From Acidimicrobiia bacterium (GTDB lineage Bacteria > Actinomycetota > Acidimicrobiia > Acidimicrobiales > Aldehydirespiratoraceae): a DNA stretch of 53,781 bases. The stretch is from contig JAHQYN010000007.1 of NCBI GenBank assembly GCA_024421085.1, positions 1 through 53,781 of the forward strand. The letters are read 5' to 3'. The notes under the pieces were generated by a model. It made no database searches. It was not told the DNA's origin and was given only the letters and a program-made list of their open reading frames with translations. The first letter of the stretch is position 1; every line of letters starts with the position of its first letter. The translations under genes and the position numbers were made by a program. This document shows positions 44,971-53,042 of the stretch, piece after piece.

Positions 44971-46007
44971 GGTGCTTCCGGTGCAGCGGAGCTACCGGGG
45001 ACGGTTGACGCTGATCGTGTCGGGTTGGGCCTGTAGAGCTTGCGGCGACCTGACCGCTCAGCCGCAACCATGCCTTGCGCTTCCAATTCGGCCAGTATTT
45101 GCACCACCCGGCTCCGGGTGACGCCGACCTCCGCTAGGAGTTGCTCGTCGCTAGCGTGTGTTGGTCCGCGTTCACCGAGAGCATCCAGAACTTTGACCGC
45201 TGTTGGCTTCAAGTTCGAACGAGCCTTCTGAATCTCCTCGAGACGGCGGGCCTCGTGGTCGAGGTCGTCCGAAAGGTAGAGGTCGCGGAGCACGGAGAGA
45301 GCCCGACGTGGTGTACATGGAGAGATCGATTCCAAGGCTGATTCGGACATTGATTTCAATGTATCTCGTTGTACTGGTGGACCCGCTGCGGTTCTGCGCC
45401 TCAGGAGGTCTTGAAGTTCTTCTGAGTCAAAGCGCTCCAACTCAACGACGACATCGAAGAACGTGTCTGCCGGTGGGTCGAGGGAGACACTGGTCCCTGA
45501 GACGACCCATTGAATCGGAACTTCCCAAGCCCGGTCTCGCCAGCGACCAAACATCTCAACGATGCCCTTGTCGTCCAGATCGTCCACGAGCATCGCCGGT
45601 AGAGGATCGTCCGGGAGTTTCACGGCTGCCGCTTGCAAGTGCTTATACGGGTCCTCGACCGACTTGTACGTCGTGCCAGAGAATTTCTCTATCGCTGTTG
45701 CCCATTGATCCCGTTGATTAGGGGCTTCTCTTCTCAAGCTCCGTTGATCCGTCAGTCCTCGTTCGACTTCTTCGAGCCGTTCGGTGAGTGTGTTGAACCC
45801 GTGAAGGCGGGCATAGCGGGCTTCGGGCCTCCCTCGTTGGATCTGACGCAGAAACGATGTTCGGCCAATGCCGGGTGGTCCGTGCACGTAGACGTTCAAG
45901 CCGAGCCTCAATGCGCGATCCACACGCTTCAGTTCCCTGTTACGATCAACGAACAGATCGTGGTCGGCATCCGATGTTCCTAGCGCCCTCTGGCTGAGCA
46001 AGATCAT
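44967..46007 (-). CDS. AAA-type ATPase with Arg-variant Walker A and C-terminal winged helix
   Basis: The nucleotide loop is GPPGIGRTSF: arginine replaces the near-invariant lysine, as in some non-hydrolysing AAA subunits. Walker B (LPAMLVDDLDDKG), a sensor-1-like QWVVSGTSVSL and an arginine-bearing SPCTPRRALSVLRD are present. The last ~90 residues form a winged helix (DEQLLAEVGVTRSRVVQIL) that could bind DNA, recalling the Orc1/Cdc6 layout. I start at ATG 46007, since the ORF-track start is a GTG two codons earlier; TAAATT is 6 bases before it. Local sequence is less GC-rich than the surroundings. Confidence 0.72.
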   Translation of the reverse strand: MILLSQRALGTSDADHDLFVDRNRELKRVDRALRLGLNVYVHGPPGIGRTSFLRQIQRGRPEARYARLHGFNTLTERLEEVERGLTDQRSLRREAPNQRDQWATAIEKFSGTTYKSVEDPYKHLQAAAVKLPDDPLPAMLVDDLDDKGIVEMFGRWRDRAWEVPIQWVVSGTSVSLDPPADTFFDVVVELERFDSEELQDLLRRRTAAGPPVQRDTLKSMSESALESISPCTPRRALSVLRDLYLSDDLDHEARRLEEIQKARSNLKPTAVKVLDALGERGPTHASDEQLLAEVGVTRSRVVQILAELEAQGMVAAERSGRRKLYRPNPTRSASTVPGSSAAPEAP

Positions 46008-46034
46008 TAACACAATTTACAGTTAGTATTGTTA
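46008..46034 (-). promoter_or_regulatory. AT-rich promoter and inverted repeat of the two-ATPase operon
   Basis: TAACACAAT and ATTGTTA face each other across 46008-46034 as an imperfect inverted repeat, and a minus-strand -10-like TAAATT (46014-46019) lies inside it, 6 bases before the ATG. A winged-helix product of the operon could autoregulate here. It is the most AT-rich stretch near these genes. Confidence 0.45.
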
Positions 46035-46163
46035 GAAAGCAAATACCTGCTTCATATCCTCTGGTGGTGCCGAACTCTCCGGCCGCTTCCGCACGCCGAC
46101 ACAGGTTGGTCTGGGGTCCGAGCCGTGCAACCCGACGACTGGTGACGGTCACCGATCTCCCCT

Positions 46164-47390
46164 TCACGCGGGGGCGCGGGTTTTGCGGAGGAGGGGGTCG
46201 GCTAGGGCGAGGGCGCGGTCGGCGACGCGCAGGACTCGGCCGGCGGCGCCGGGGGAGTCGGCGTCGAGCAGGTTCCCCATCACCTGGAGGGTGATGTTGG
46301 CGATGGCCTTCGTTCCCACGGCGAGGCGCAGGCCGGTGCGCAGTATCAGAGGGTGACCGATCAAGAAGCTGAACCGCCGGCCGGTCCGCAGGAAGGCGTC
46401 GAAGCGTTCACCGATGAGTCGGTCGTAGCTTTCCGGAGCTCCGGCGGGGTCGGCGAGGAACAGGTCGGCGGCCAGGGTCCCCGACTCCAACCCGTAGTCG
46501 ATGCCCTCCCCGTTCATCGGGTTGACGAGGCCAGCGGCATCGCCGACCGCCACCCAACCGTCACCGTGGCGCCGCTGCGCGCTCATCGGCAACCGCCAGG
46601 CCCTCGGCCGCTCAAGGTAGTCACCGAGCTCCCAGTCATCGCGGATCAGGTCACGGTAGGAGTCGATCAGGCGATTCAAGTTGAGCTTCTTGTAGCCCTT
46701 CATCGTCGACAGCGCGCCGACACCGATGTTGACGGTGCCGTCGCCCGCCGGGAACATCCACCCGTAACCGGGGATCGGTGTGCCGTCGGGGTCGCGCAGG
46801 GTCAGACAAGCCTCAAGGTGCCGTTCGGCGTGGCGCGGAGAGGCCGCATAGCTCCTGATGGCCAGTCCATGCGGCTCGTTCTCCACCCGCCCTGCGCCGA
46901 GCATCCGCGCGACGTTGCCGGGTGCGCCGGTCGCAACCACCGTGAGCTCGGCGTGCCATCTGTTGGAGGCGGCGGTCACCCCGATGACACGTCCGTCGTC
47001 TCCGAGGATCGGCAGGGCCTCGGTGTTCCAGATGATCTCAGCGCCCGCGTCTGCGGCGGCGGACATCAGGTGCGCGTCGAGAAGTCGACGGGGCCACACT
47101 GCGCCGTGGGGGGCGAACGACCCGTTGTCGGGCCACGGCAGTTCGCGACGGGTCTTGTTGGCGATCATCCTCAGACCGTCGATCCGATGGGCGCCGCTCA
47201 TGTCGATGTCGAGCTGGTTGAGGGCATGCACCGCCCGCGGCGTCAGTCCGTCGCCGCACACCTTGTCGCGGCCCGCCGAAGCCTTCTCGAAGACCGTTAC
47301 CGAGGCGCCACCCCTCGCGGCCTGAATCGCCGCGGCAGCGCCAGCCGGCCCGGCCCCGATGACGACCATGTCGCGTGTCGTGTTGCCCAC
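46164..47390 (-). CDS. geranylgeranyl-reductase-family flavoprotein
   Basis: A FAD-dependent reductase of 408 aa: MVVIGAGPAGAAAAIQAARG (Rossmann), KVCGDGLTPRAV, GYGWMFPAGDGTVNIGVG and the second FAD motif VAVGDAAGLVNPMNGEGIDY are diagnostic for the GGR/ChlP family, which reduces isoprenoid double bonds of quinones or lipids. With menB nearby it might modify a menaquinone side chain, as MenJ does in mycobacteria; this is an inference. The start is GTG 47390, with TAGCGT 6 bases upstream. Confidence 0.9.
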   Translation of the reverse strand: MGNTTRDMVVIGAGPAGAAAAIQAARGGASVTVFEKASAGRDKVCGDGLTPRAVHALNQLDIDMSGAHRIDGLRMIANKTRRELPWPDNGSFAPHGAVWPRRLLDAHLMSAAADAGAEIIWNTEALPILGDDGRVIGVTAASNRWHAELTVVATGAPGNVARMLGAGRVENEPHGLAIRSYAASPRHAERHLEACLTLRDPDGTPIPGYGWMFPAGDGTVNIGVGALSTMKGYKKLNLNRLIDSYRDLIRDDWELGDYLERPRAWRLPMSAQRRHGDGWVAVGDAAGLVNPMNGEGIDYGLESGTLAADLFLADPAGAPESYDRLIGERFDAFLRTGRRFSFLIGHPLILRTGLRLAVGTKAIANITLQVMGNLLDADSPGAAGRVLRVADRALALADPLLRKTRAPA

Positions 47391-47532
47391 CCCCCGACGC
47401 TACAGCCGTTGAGCGCCGCCCGACCCAGCCAACAACCCAGAACCGCAACGTCCGAAGACCACGAGTTGCAATACAATCGACCGCAGGTTTCAATCGACGA
47501 CACGACCGACCGCAGTGCAGTGAGGATCCGAA

Positions 47533-48501
47533 ATGGCCGTTACCGAAGTTGAAGTAGAGGCTGGAACCAGCGACCCTGCTGGCAACGTGGCACCGGGGCG
47601 GGTTCGGATCGAACGGTTCGATGTGACGCTCGGGCCGTTGCTGCACCTCGCACCGGAACGCCAGCGTCTCGCCAGCCCACAGTTCAACGAAATCGAGGTG
47701 ATACCCCGCGGCGTCACCCTCGGCGCGGAGATCAGCGGCGTCGATATCTGCTCCAAGGTGCCCGACTCGACAATCGCCGAGATCGCGGCTGCGCTGGCCG
47801 ACTACAAGGTCATCTACTTCCGCAACCAGCCGCTCACCTCGGCGCAGCATGTGGCCTTCGCCCGACGTTTCGGAGACCTGGAGATACATCCCTTCATCAC
47901 CGGCAACGAAGAGCACCCCGAACTGGTGCGCTTCGCGAAGGGGGCCGATACCGGGGGTTTCGAGAACGGCTGGCACCATGACGTTACCTGGCGTGAGATA
48001 CCCTCGATGGGGGCGATCCTGCACGCCATCGAGGTTCCGCCCACCGGTGGCGACACCCTGTTCTGCGACATGGCCGCGGCCTACGACGGGCTCGACACCA
48101 AGACCAAGGAGCGCATCGACGGCCTCTACGCGATCCACGACTACATGCTCGCCTTTGCCCAGCAGGTCCCCGAAGGCCGCCAGCAGGAGATGCGCGAGCG
48201 CTATCCGCTGGTGCGCCATCCGGTCGTGCGCACCCACCCGGTGACCGGTCGGAAGCTGATCTTCGTCAACACCTACTTCACCTCCCACATTGAAGGTCTC
48301 GATGAGGTCGAGAGTGTGGAGTTGATCAAGCACCTGTCGGGCCAGGCCAACACGATCGAATACCAGTTCCGGGTCAGCTGGGAACCCGACACGGTCGTGT
48401 TCTGGGACAACGCCGCGGTGCAGCACTATGCGTCGAGCGACTACTACCCCGATGTCCGGGTGATGGAGCGGGCCTCGGTGATCGGCACCCGGCCCTACTG
48501 A
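47533..48501 (+). CDS. TauD/TfdA-family Fe(II)/2-oxoglutarate dioxygenase
   Basis: The metal-binding HxD is in NGWHHDVTWREIPSMG, the distal histidine in DNAAVQHYASSDY, and the 2-oxoglutarate arginine follows in VRVMERASVIG. TauD-like GVTLGAEISGVD and IYFRNQPLT mark the start of the fold. The first ~50 residues are an extra N-terminal extension. Such enzymes hydroxylate sulfonates, aryloxy acids or other small acids; the substrate is not evident. gtgagga precedes the ATG. Confidence 0.92.
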   Translation: MAVTEVEVEAGTSDPAGNVAPGRVRIERFDVTLGPLLHLAPERQRLASPQFNEIEVIPRGVTLGAEISGVDICSKVPDSTIAEIAAALADYKVIYFRNQPLTSAQHVAFARRFGDLEIHPFITGNEEHPELVRFAKGADTGGFENGWHHDVTWREIPSMGAILHAIEVPPTGGDTLFCDMAAAYDGLDTKTKERIDGLYAIHDYMLAFAQQVPEGRQQEMRERYPLVRHPVVRTHPVTGRKLIFVNTYFTSHIEGLDEVESVELIKHLSGQANTIEYQFRVSWEPDTVVFWDNAAVQHYASSDYYPDVRVMERASVIGTRPY

Positions 48502-48527
48502 GCCGCAGCGACCGGCGACCCAAGGGC

Positions 48528-49199
48528 ATGGCACCCACCACAGACTGGAATCCGGTCCTCCGCAAGGAGTTCGACAAGCCCTACTGGCGTGAACTCATGG
48601 CCTTCGTGCGCGACGAGCGCATGGCCGGCGACGTCTACCCGCCCCACGAAGAGGTCTTCGCGGCACTTCATCTGACGCCGCTGGCCGAGGTGAAAGTCCT
48701 GATCCTCGGCCAGGACCCCTACCACGGTCCGAGTCAAGCCCACGGCCTCTGCTTCTCGGTCCGTCACGGAGTGCAGCCGCCGCCGTCGCTGGTCAACATC
48801 TTCGCGGAACTGGAGCAGGACCTGGGGATCAAGCCCCCGAACCACGGAAACCTCGAGACCTGGGCCCGCAACGGAGTGCTGCTGTTGAACACGACGCTCA
48901 CTGTGCGGGCCCGTCGAGCCGCCAGCCACCAGGGTCGCGGCTGGGAGACGTTCACCGACGAAGTCATCGACTGCGTGAACGCCAAGGAGCAGTCAGTCGT
49001 GTTCGTCCTCTGGGGTGCCGCGGCCCGACGCAAGCGCGCCCTGATCGACGCCCACAGGCACTTCATCATCGAGTCTGTCCATCCCTCGCCGCTCTCGGCG
49101 CACAACGGGTTCTTCGGCACCAGGCCGTTCAGCAGAGCCAACTCGGCGCTCATCGAAGCAGGTCGGGCGCCGGTCGACTGGCGCATTCCGAGCGCCTAG
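48528..49199 (+). CDS. ung: uracil-DNA glycosylase
   Basis: Family-1 UDG removes uracil from DNA. ILGQDPYHGPSQAHGLCFSV contains the catalytic Asp of GQDPYHG, LLLNTTLTVR follows, and the minor-groove loop is HPSPLSAHNGF. Full length (223 aa). aaggg lies just before the ATG. Its stop codon shares bases with the stop of convergent menB. Confidence 0.97.
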   Translation: MAPTTDWNPVLRKEFDKPYWRELMAFVRDERMAGDVYPPHEEVFAALHLTPLAEVKVLILGQDPYHGPSQAHGLCFSVRHGVQPPPSLVNIFAELEQDLGIKPPNHGNLETWARNGVLLLNTTLTVRARRAASHQGRGWETFTDEVIDCVNAKEQSVVFVLWGAAARRKRALIDAHRHFIIESVHPSPLSAHNGFFGTRPFSRANSALIEAGRAPVDWRIPSA

Positions 49200-50221
49200 A
49201 AATACCAGGGGAAACTCGACCAGTCGGGGTCTCGTTTCTCCAAGAAGGCGTCGCGCCCCTCGGCGGCCTCGTCGGTCATGTAGGCGAGTCTGGTCGCCTC
49301 GCCGGCGAACACCTGTTGACCGATGAGGCCATCGTCGATCAGGTTCATGGCGAACTTGGCCATTCGCTGGGCCGTCGGGCTCTTGGAGTTGACCTCCGCG
49401 GCCCACTCGAGCGCCACGGTCTCCAGGCTCTCGTGGGGGACGACCGCATTGACCATCCCCATCTCGAAGGCCTGCTGTGCCGAATAGTCACGGCCCAGAA
49501 AGAAGATCTCACGAGCCCGTTTCTGGCCTACCTGACGAGCGAGGTAGGCAGAACCGAAGCCTCCGTCGAAGCTGGCCACATCGGTGTCGGTCTGTTTGAA
49601 GACGGCGAACTCCTCGCTGGCGATGGTGAGGTCTGCGGTGACATGCAGGCTGTGCCCGCCACCGACCGCCCAACCGGACACGACTGCGATGACGATCTTC
49701 GGCATCGTCCGGATCAGTCGCTGCACCTCGAGGATGTGCAGCCGTCCCGCCTGTGATGCATCGACGGTGTCGGCCGTGTCACCTGTGGCGTACTGGTAGC
49801 CGGACTTGCCGCGGATGCGCTGGTCGCCTCCCGAACAGAATGCCCAGCCGCCGTCCTTGGGAGAGGGGCCGTTGCCGGTGAGCAGCACGCAGCCGACGTC
49901 GGCGGACATCCGCGCGTGGTCCAGGCAGCGGTAGAGCTCGTCGACGGTGTGGGGCCTGAAGGCGTTGCGTACTTCGGGCCGGTTGAAGGCGATCCTCACG
50001 GTGCTGAGGCCCTCGGCCCGGTGATAGGTGACATCGGTCAGGGCCTTGAACCCCGCTACCGGACTCCAAGCCCCCGGGTCGAAGATCTCCGACACCGATG
50101 CGTTGTCGGGCACTGGCTTGTCTGCCGCCTGCTGGTCTGCCGCCTGCTTGTCTGCCGCCTGCTTGTCTGCCGCCTGCTTGTCTGCCGCCTGCTTGTCTGC
50201 CGCCTGCTGGTCTGCTGTCAT
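49196..50221 (-). CDS. menB: 1,4-dihydroxy-2-naphthoyl-CoA synthase
   Basis: MenB closes the second ring of menaquinone from o-succinylbenzoyl-CoA. Family marks are ITYHRAEG-like TYHRAEGLSTVRIAFNRPE, FCSGGDQRIRGKSGY, VVSGWAVGGGHSLHVTADLT and FDGGFGSAYLARQVGQKRAR. The C-terminus FLEKRDPDWSSFPWYF is typical. The first ~40 residues are an unusual hydrophilic lead made of QAADK pentapeptides. I start at ATG 50221, which has aaggtga upstream. The ORF-track extension to 50701 runs through intergenic repeats. Confidence 0.95.
   Translation of the reverse strand: MTADQQAADKQAADKQAADKQAADKQAADQQAADKPVPDNASVSEIFDPGAWSPVAGFKALTDVTYHRAEGLSTVRIAFNRPEVRNAFRPHTVDELYRCLDHARMSADVGCVLLTGNGPSPKDGGWAFCSGGDQRIRGKSGYQYATGDTADTVDASQAGRLHILEVQRLIRTMPKIVIAVVSGWAVGGGHSLHVTADLTIASEEFAVFKQTDTDVASFDGGFGSAYLARQVGQKRAREIFFLGRDYSAQQAFEMGMVNAVVPHESLETVALEWAAEVNSKSPTAQRMAKFAMNLIDDGLIGQQVFAGEATRLAYMTDEAAEGRDAFLEKRDPDWSSFPWYF
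50117..50221. repeat. 15-bp tandem repeat at the menB 5' end
   Basis: A 15-base unit (cttgtctgccgcctg, with ctggtc variants) is repeated seven times at 50117-50221, encoding ADKQA/ADQQA at the MenB N-terminus. Copy number changes would keep the frame. Confidence 0.95.
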
Positions 50222-50410
50222 CGTCACCTTCCAGAACTCACTCGGCCCATGCGGGCATCGTGCCGCTGAATCCATGCTGAATCCATATTGAATCCATATT
50301 GACACCAAGTCTGCGCCCCGTCCGCCCTGTTCACCAAGATCAAGCAGGCCGACTGAGTCATGCGGGCCGACGACACCGCCTGCTCGGAGATCACTCGGCA
50401 CCGACGCAGG

Positions 50411-50518
50411 GTCAACCTCCGCCGGTCGGCCGCAATCTCGTGGAGCCCGTTCCGTGAACTCAACCGAACCAGACTCTGGGAGGGTCAACCTCCTCCGGTC
50501 GGCCGCAATCTCGTGGAA
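50411..50518. repeat. 37-bp direct repeat upstream of menB
   Basis: Two copies of a 37-base sequence, beginning GGGTCAACCTCCGCCGGTCG in the first and differing by one base, lie at 50411-50447 and 50482-50518, 71 bases apart. The second copy overlaps the end of the membrane-protein fragment. A triplet of gaatccat units follows closer to menB (50269-50300). Confidence 0.9.
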
Positions 50519-50768
50519 CGTGCCTGGAATCGCCATTGCCACGCAGCAACGGCAGTGCCGAGGCGCTCGACCGCGAGCGACGGTGCCAGAGCGATCCCGA
50601 TGAGGTGGTACGGAAAGACGATCGCCATCACCGCGAGGATCACCAGATGGCGGCGAACATCGGGTAGGTCGACAGGGGATAGGTGTCGCTGGTGGGATCA
50701 CGCAGCAGCGGAGACAGCACCAGCAGAGCGGCGAGGACCGGGAGGAGTCGAATCGCCCATGGTCGCAT
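50485..50768 (-). pseudogene. fragments of one or two membrane-protein genes
   Basis: From ATG 50768 the minus strand reads MRPWAIRLLPVLAALLVLSP then TYPLSTYPMFA, a start I associate with small actinobacterial membrane proteins, but it stops at 50640 after only 42 codons. Beginning about 50661 in a second frame, HLVILAVMAIVFPYHLIGIA then LAPSLAVERLG continues as a membrane segment to a TGA at 50485. The two pieces overlap out of frame, which suggests a deletion that joined two ends. Family assignment is from memory and uncertain. The rest of the 800-bp gap holds only repeats and a promoter. Confidence 0.4.
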
Positions 50769-50905
50769 CCCGCAATCGTAGGGTCGCAGAATCAATCCCG
50801 GCTCGGTGAGCGCTCCGGCGATGTGGTGTGCGGTGGGCCGTCCTGGATCGTTGGAATTTCCGATCACCGAATCCAGCAGTGCCCCACCTGCAACACAGGG
50901 GCCAG

Positions 50906-50925
50906 CCCCACGTTTACGCGCAGGC
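50906..50925. repeat. 20-base motif shared with 34824-34843
   Basis: CCCCACGTTTACGCGCAGGC matches the 34.8-kb copy at 19 of 20 positions. It lies 14 bases before the -35 element of the coiled-coil gene. Confidence 0.6.
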
Positions 50926-50938
50926 GCTAGATTTTTCA

Positions 50939-50967
50939 TTGTTCTCATGCTCTGTTGCTGATACCAT
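50939..50967 (+). promoter_or_regulatory. promoter of the coiled-coil repeat gene
   Basis: TTGTTC (50939-50944) and TACCAT (50962-50967) are separated by 17 bases, about 52 bases ahead of the ATG. The leader then carries a strong AAGGAGG, so unlike several neighbours this gene has a conventional leadered transcript. Confidence 0.5.
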
Positions 50968-51019
50968 ACAGTGTCAGTGTGATGAAAACGTTGTCGCACG
51001 CGATTCAAGGAGGCGGATA

Positions 51020-51526
51020 ATGAAACTGACCGAGGAGCTTCGCGCAGATCTGTATGTTACGTTGACAGAACTAGTTGGAAGCAACGGAGCTGAATTCCTG
51101 ATGACGCAAGGCCCGCCAGGAGGCTGGGAGCAGTACCCCACCAAGACAGACCTCCAAGCCGTAGCCGTCGACATGGTGGCAGGTTTCGCTGCGGTTGATG
51201 CAAAGCACGAAACCCTGCGTGCCGACATGGTGGCCGGGTTCGCTGCGGCTGACGCAAAACACGAAACCCTGCGTGCCGACATGATCGCAGGATTCGCTGC
51301 GGCTGATGCAAAACACGAAACCTTGCGTGCCGACATGGTGGCCGGGTTCGCTGCGGCGGGCGCAAAAACCGACGCTCTGCGTGCCGACATGGTGGCCGGG
51401 TTTGCTGCGATTGAGATACGGATTGCCGAATTGATCGGAACACGCAGTCGAGATGTGTGGGCGTTCTCAGCTACGGTCGCGTCATTGATGGTAGCGTTCA
51501 TCGTCGTTGTCCTCATGGGCACCTAG
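51020..51526 (+). CDS. membrane-anchored coiled-coil protein with five 18-residue repeats
   Basis: The 168-aa product starts MKLTEELRADLYVTLTELVG, with PPGGWEQYPTKTDLQ after it, a lead I associate with short actinobacterial coiled-coil proteins. It then has five copies of ADMVAGFAAADAKHETLR (the last partial) and ends in a hydrophobic segment (ATVASLMVAFIVVVLMG) that should anchor it in the membrane. The repeats are probably helical. Function unknown. I start at the ATG 51020 with AAGGAGG 7 bases upstream; the longer ORF includes untranslated leader. Confidence 0.75.
   Translation: MKLTEELRADLYVTLTELVGSNGAEFLMTQGPPGGWEQYPTKTDLQAVAVDMVAGFAAVDAKHETLRADMVAGFAAADAKHETLRADMIAGFAAADAKHETLRADMVAGFAAAGAKTDALRADMVAGFAAIEIRIAELIGTRSRDVWAFSATVASLMVAFIVVVLMGT
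51170..51412. repeat. 54-bp in-frame tandem repeat, about 4.5 copies
   Basis: Units start at 51170, 51224, 51278, 51332 and 51386, each beginning GACATG(G/A)T, with few base changes among the first four. They encode the coiled-coil repeats and would keep the frame on expansion or loss. Confidence 0.95.
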
Positions 51527-51586
51527 GCTGGATCGACCGGTGCGGGGAATACGTGTCCGCCGGGTAGCAGCGCTAATGTCGCGGTG

Positions 51587-52687
51587 ATGCGAGCTGCGCT
51601 GCTGACCGCCGGAGGCTCACCCCTTGAGATAGTCGACGACATCGACGTCGAAGAACCTCGGGCCAACGAAGTCCTCATCAGGGTCTCGAACTGCGGGATC
51701 TGCCACAGTGACACGACAGTGCAGGACGGCGGTTACTCGGTCCCGACGATTCTCGGACATGAGGCCAGTGGCACCGTGGAGATGCTGGGGTCGGGAGTCA
51801 CCCACCTCGCCGTGGGCGACCATGTGGTGCTGACGCCGTTGGCGCCGTGCGGCCACTGCGCTGGGTGTGCTCGACACGAGGCCACCGAATGCGGCGAGGC
51901 GTTGTCGTTCGCGAGCAACGCTCGCCCGGACGGCTCGACGCCGTTCAGCCGCGGGGGCAACCCGGTGTGGAGGGGACTCGGGGTCGGTGCGTTCGCCGAA
52001 TTCACAGTCCTGCCAGCGTCGGGCGCCGTCCGGATCGAGCCCGACATTCCCCTCGACGTGGCCTGTGTCATCGGCTGCGCAGTGCAGACCGGTGTCGGTG
52101 CAGTGTTCAACACCGCTGAAGTCGAGCGGGGCGCGACCGTGGTGGTCATGGGCCTCGGCGGTCTCGGCGCGGCCATCGTCAGCGGTGCCGCCGTTGCCGG
52201 GGCGAGTCGAATCATCGCGTCGGACCCCGCCGAGGGCCGCCGTGAGACGGCCTCGAGTCTCGGTGCCACCGACCTGATCGATCCCACGTCTGACGACTTG
52301 GTGAGCACGGTCATGGACCTGACCGGCGGTCAGGGCGCCGACTACGCCTTCGACGCCGTAGGCAGCGCAGCGTTGGTGGAGCAGGGGATCAACAGCACCC
52401 GCGTCGGCGGCACGACAGTTATGGTGGGGGCTTCACCGATCGAGGAGAGCCTGACCATCGGTGCCGCGGTGCTGTTCATGACCATGCAGAAGCGACTGCT
52501 CGGCTGTCTGTTGGGTGCCTGCTGGCCCAGCCGCGACATCCCCTTGATGCTCGATCTCTGGCGCACCGGTCGCCTCGACCTCGAACGCTTCATCAGCCAT
52601 CGCCTGCCGCTCACCGACGTCAACGACGGAATCGCCAAGCTCCACGCCACCGACGGCGTCCGCACCGTGCTCGACATCGCCGGCTAG
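51587..52687 (+). CDS. zinc-dependent alcohol dehydrogenase (MDR family)
   Basis: A 366-aa medium-chain dehydrogenase. NCGICHSDTT and GHEASGTVE give the catalytic zinc Cys and His, CGHCAGCARHEATEC the structural-zinc cysteines, and VVVMGLGGLGAAIVSGAAVA the NAD-binding loop, with SDP after it. The enzyme probably oxidises an alcohol or aldehyde conjugate; specificity is unclear. TAATGT lies 7 bases before the ATG (or 4 before a GTG one codon earlier) with no ribosome site, suggesting a leaderless transcript. Confidence 0.92.
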   Translation: MRAALLTAGGSPLEIVDDIDVEEPRANEVLIRVSNCGICHSDTTVQDGGYSVPTILGHEASGTVEMLGSGVTHLAVGDHVVLTPLAPCGHCAGCARHEATECGEALSFASNARPDGSTPFSRGGNPVWRGLGVGAFAEFTVLPASGAVRIEPDIPLDVACVIGCAVQTGVGAVFNTAEVERGATVVVMGLGGLGAAIVSGAAVAGASRIIASDPAEGRRETASSLGATDLIDPTSDDLVSTVMDLTGGQGADYAFDAVGSAALVEQGINSTRVGGTTVMVGASPIEESLTIGAAVLFMTMQKRLLGCLLGACWPSRDIPLMLDLWRTGRLDLERFISHRLPLTDVNDGIAKLHATDGVRTVLDIAG

Positions 52688-52854
52688 CCCAAGCACCCAT
52701 ATACGGCAAGCCAGGGTCAGTTCGGGTGTTGTGCATCTGACAGCACGAAAACACCAGACATCGCCCTGCCCGGCGGACAACCCGGCAACCGCCACGCGCC
52801 GCTCCGGCGAGCCGATCCCGCACGCGTGGTGCTGGGACTCACTAATGTTTCATC

Positions 52855-52935
52855 GTGGTGCCGGTCAGCAGCAGAGTCGTTCGCGGGGTCGCGGCCTGGT
52901 TCCTCGTGCTCGGCGCAGTCGCGCTCGTCCGCTAG
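52855..52935 (+). CDS. possible leaderless 26-residue membrane peptide
   Basis: GTG at 52855 opens a 26-codon frame, MVPVSSRVVRGVAAWFLVLG then AVALVR, with one hydrophobic segment. TAATGT lies exactly 6 bases before it. It could be a small membrane peptide or the remnant of a longer gene. Apart from this I see nothing in the 355-bp gap between the alcohol dehydrogenase and the next gene. Confidence 0.25.
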   Translation: MVPVSSRVVRGVAAWFLVLGAVALVR

Positions 52936-53042
52936 GAGCGGTTCTGTATGGCCCGATGGCCCGGCGGCAATATCCACGGGGATGCTGAGAAATCGTTCCC
53001 GCAGGTGAGCGGCTCGGTAACCGCCCGCCTTGCGACACACCG

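Noticed and set aside
46141-46153. GGTGACGGTCACC palindrome as an operator
   Set aside because: It lies just past the reductase stop and resembles the GGTGACGGTCAC part of the 43.9-kb repeats; more likely repeat debris or a weak terminator.
47038-48534. 498-aa minus-strand ORF
   Set aside because: It runs antisense through the dioxygenase gene and into the reductase gene in a wrong frame; both real genes are well supported.
51170-51412. CRISPR-like regular repeats
   Set aside because: The 54-bp units are contiguous with no unique spacers and are in frame within a coding sequence. The same reasoning applies to the repeats at 10.1, 26.1 and 50.1 kb.
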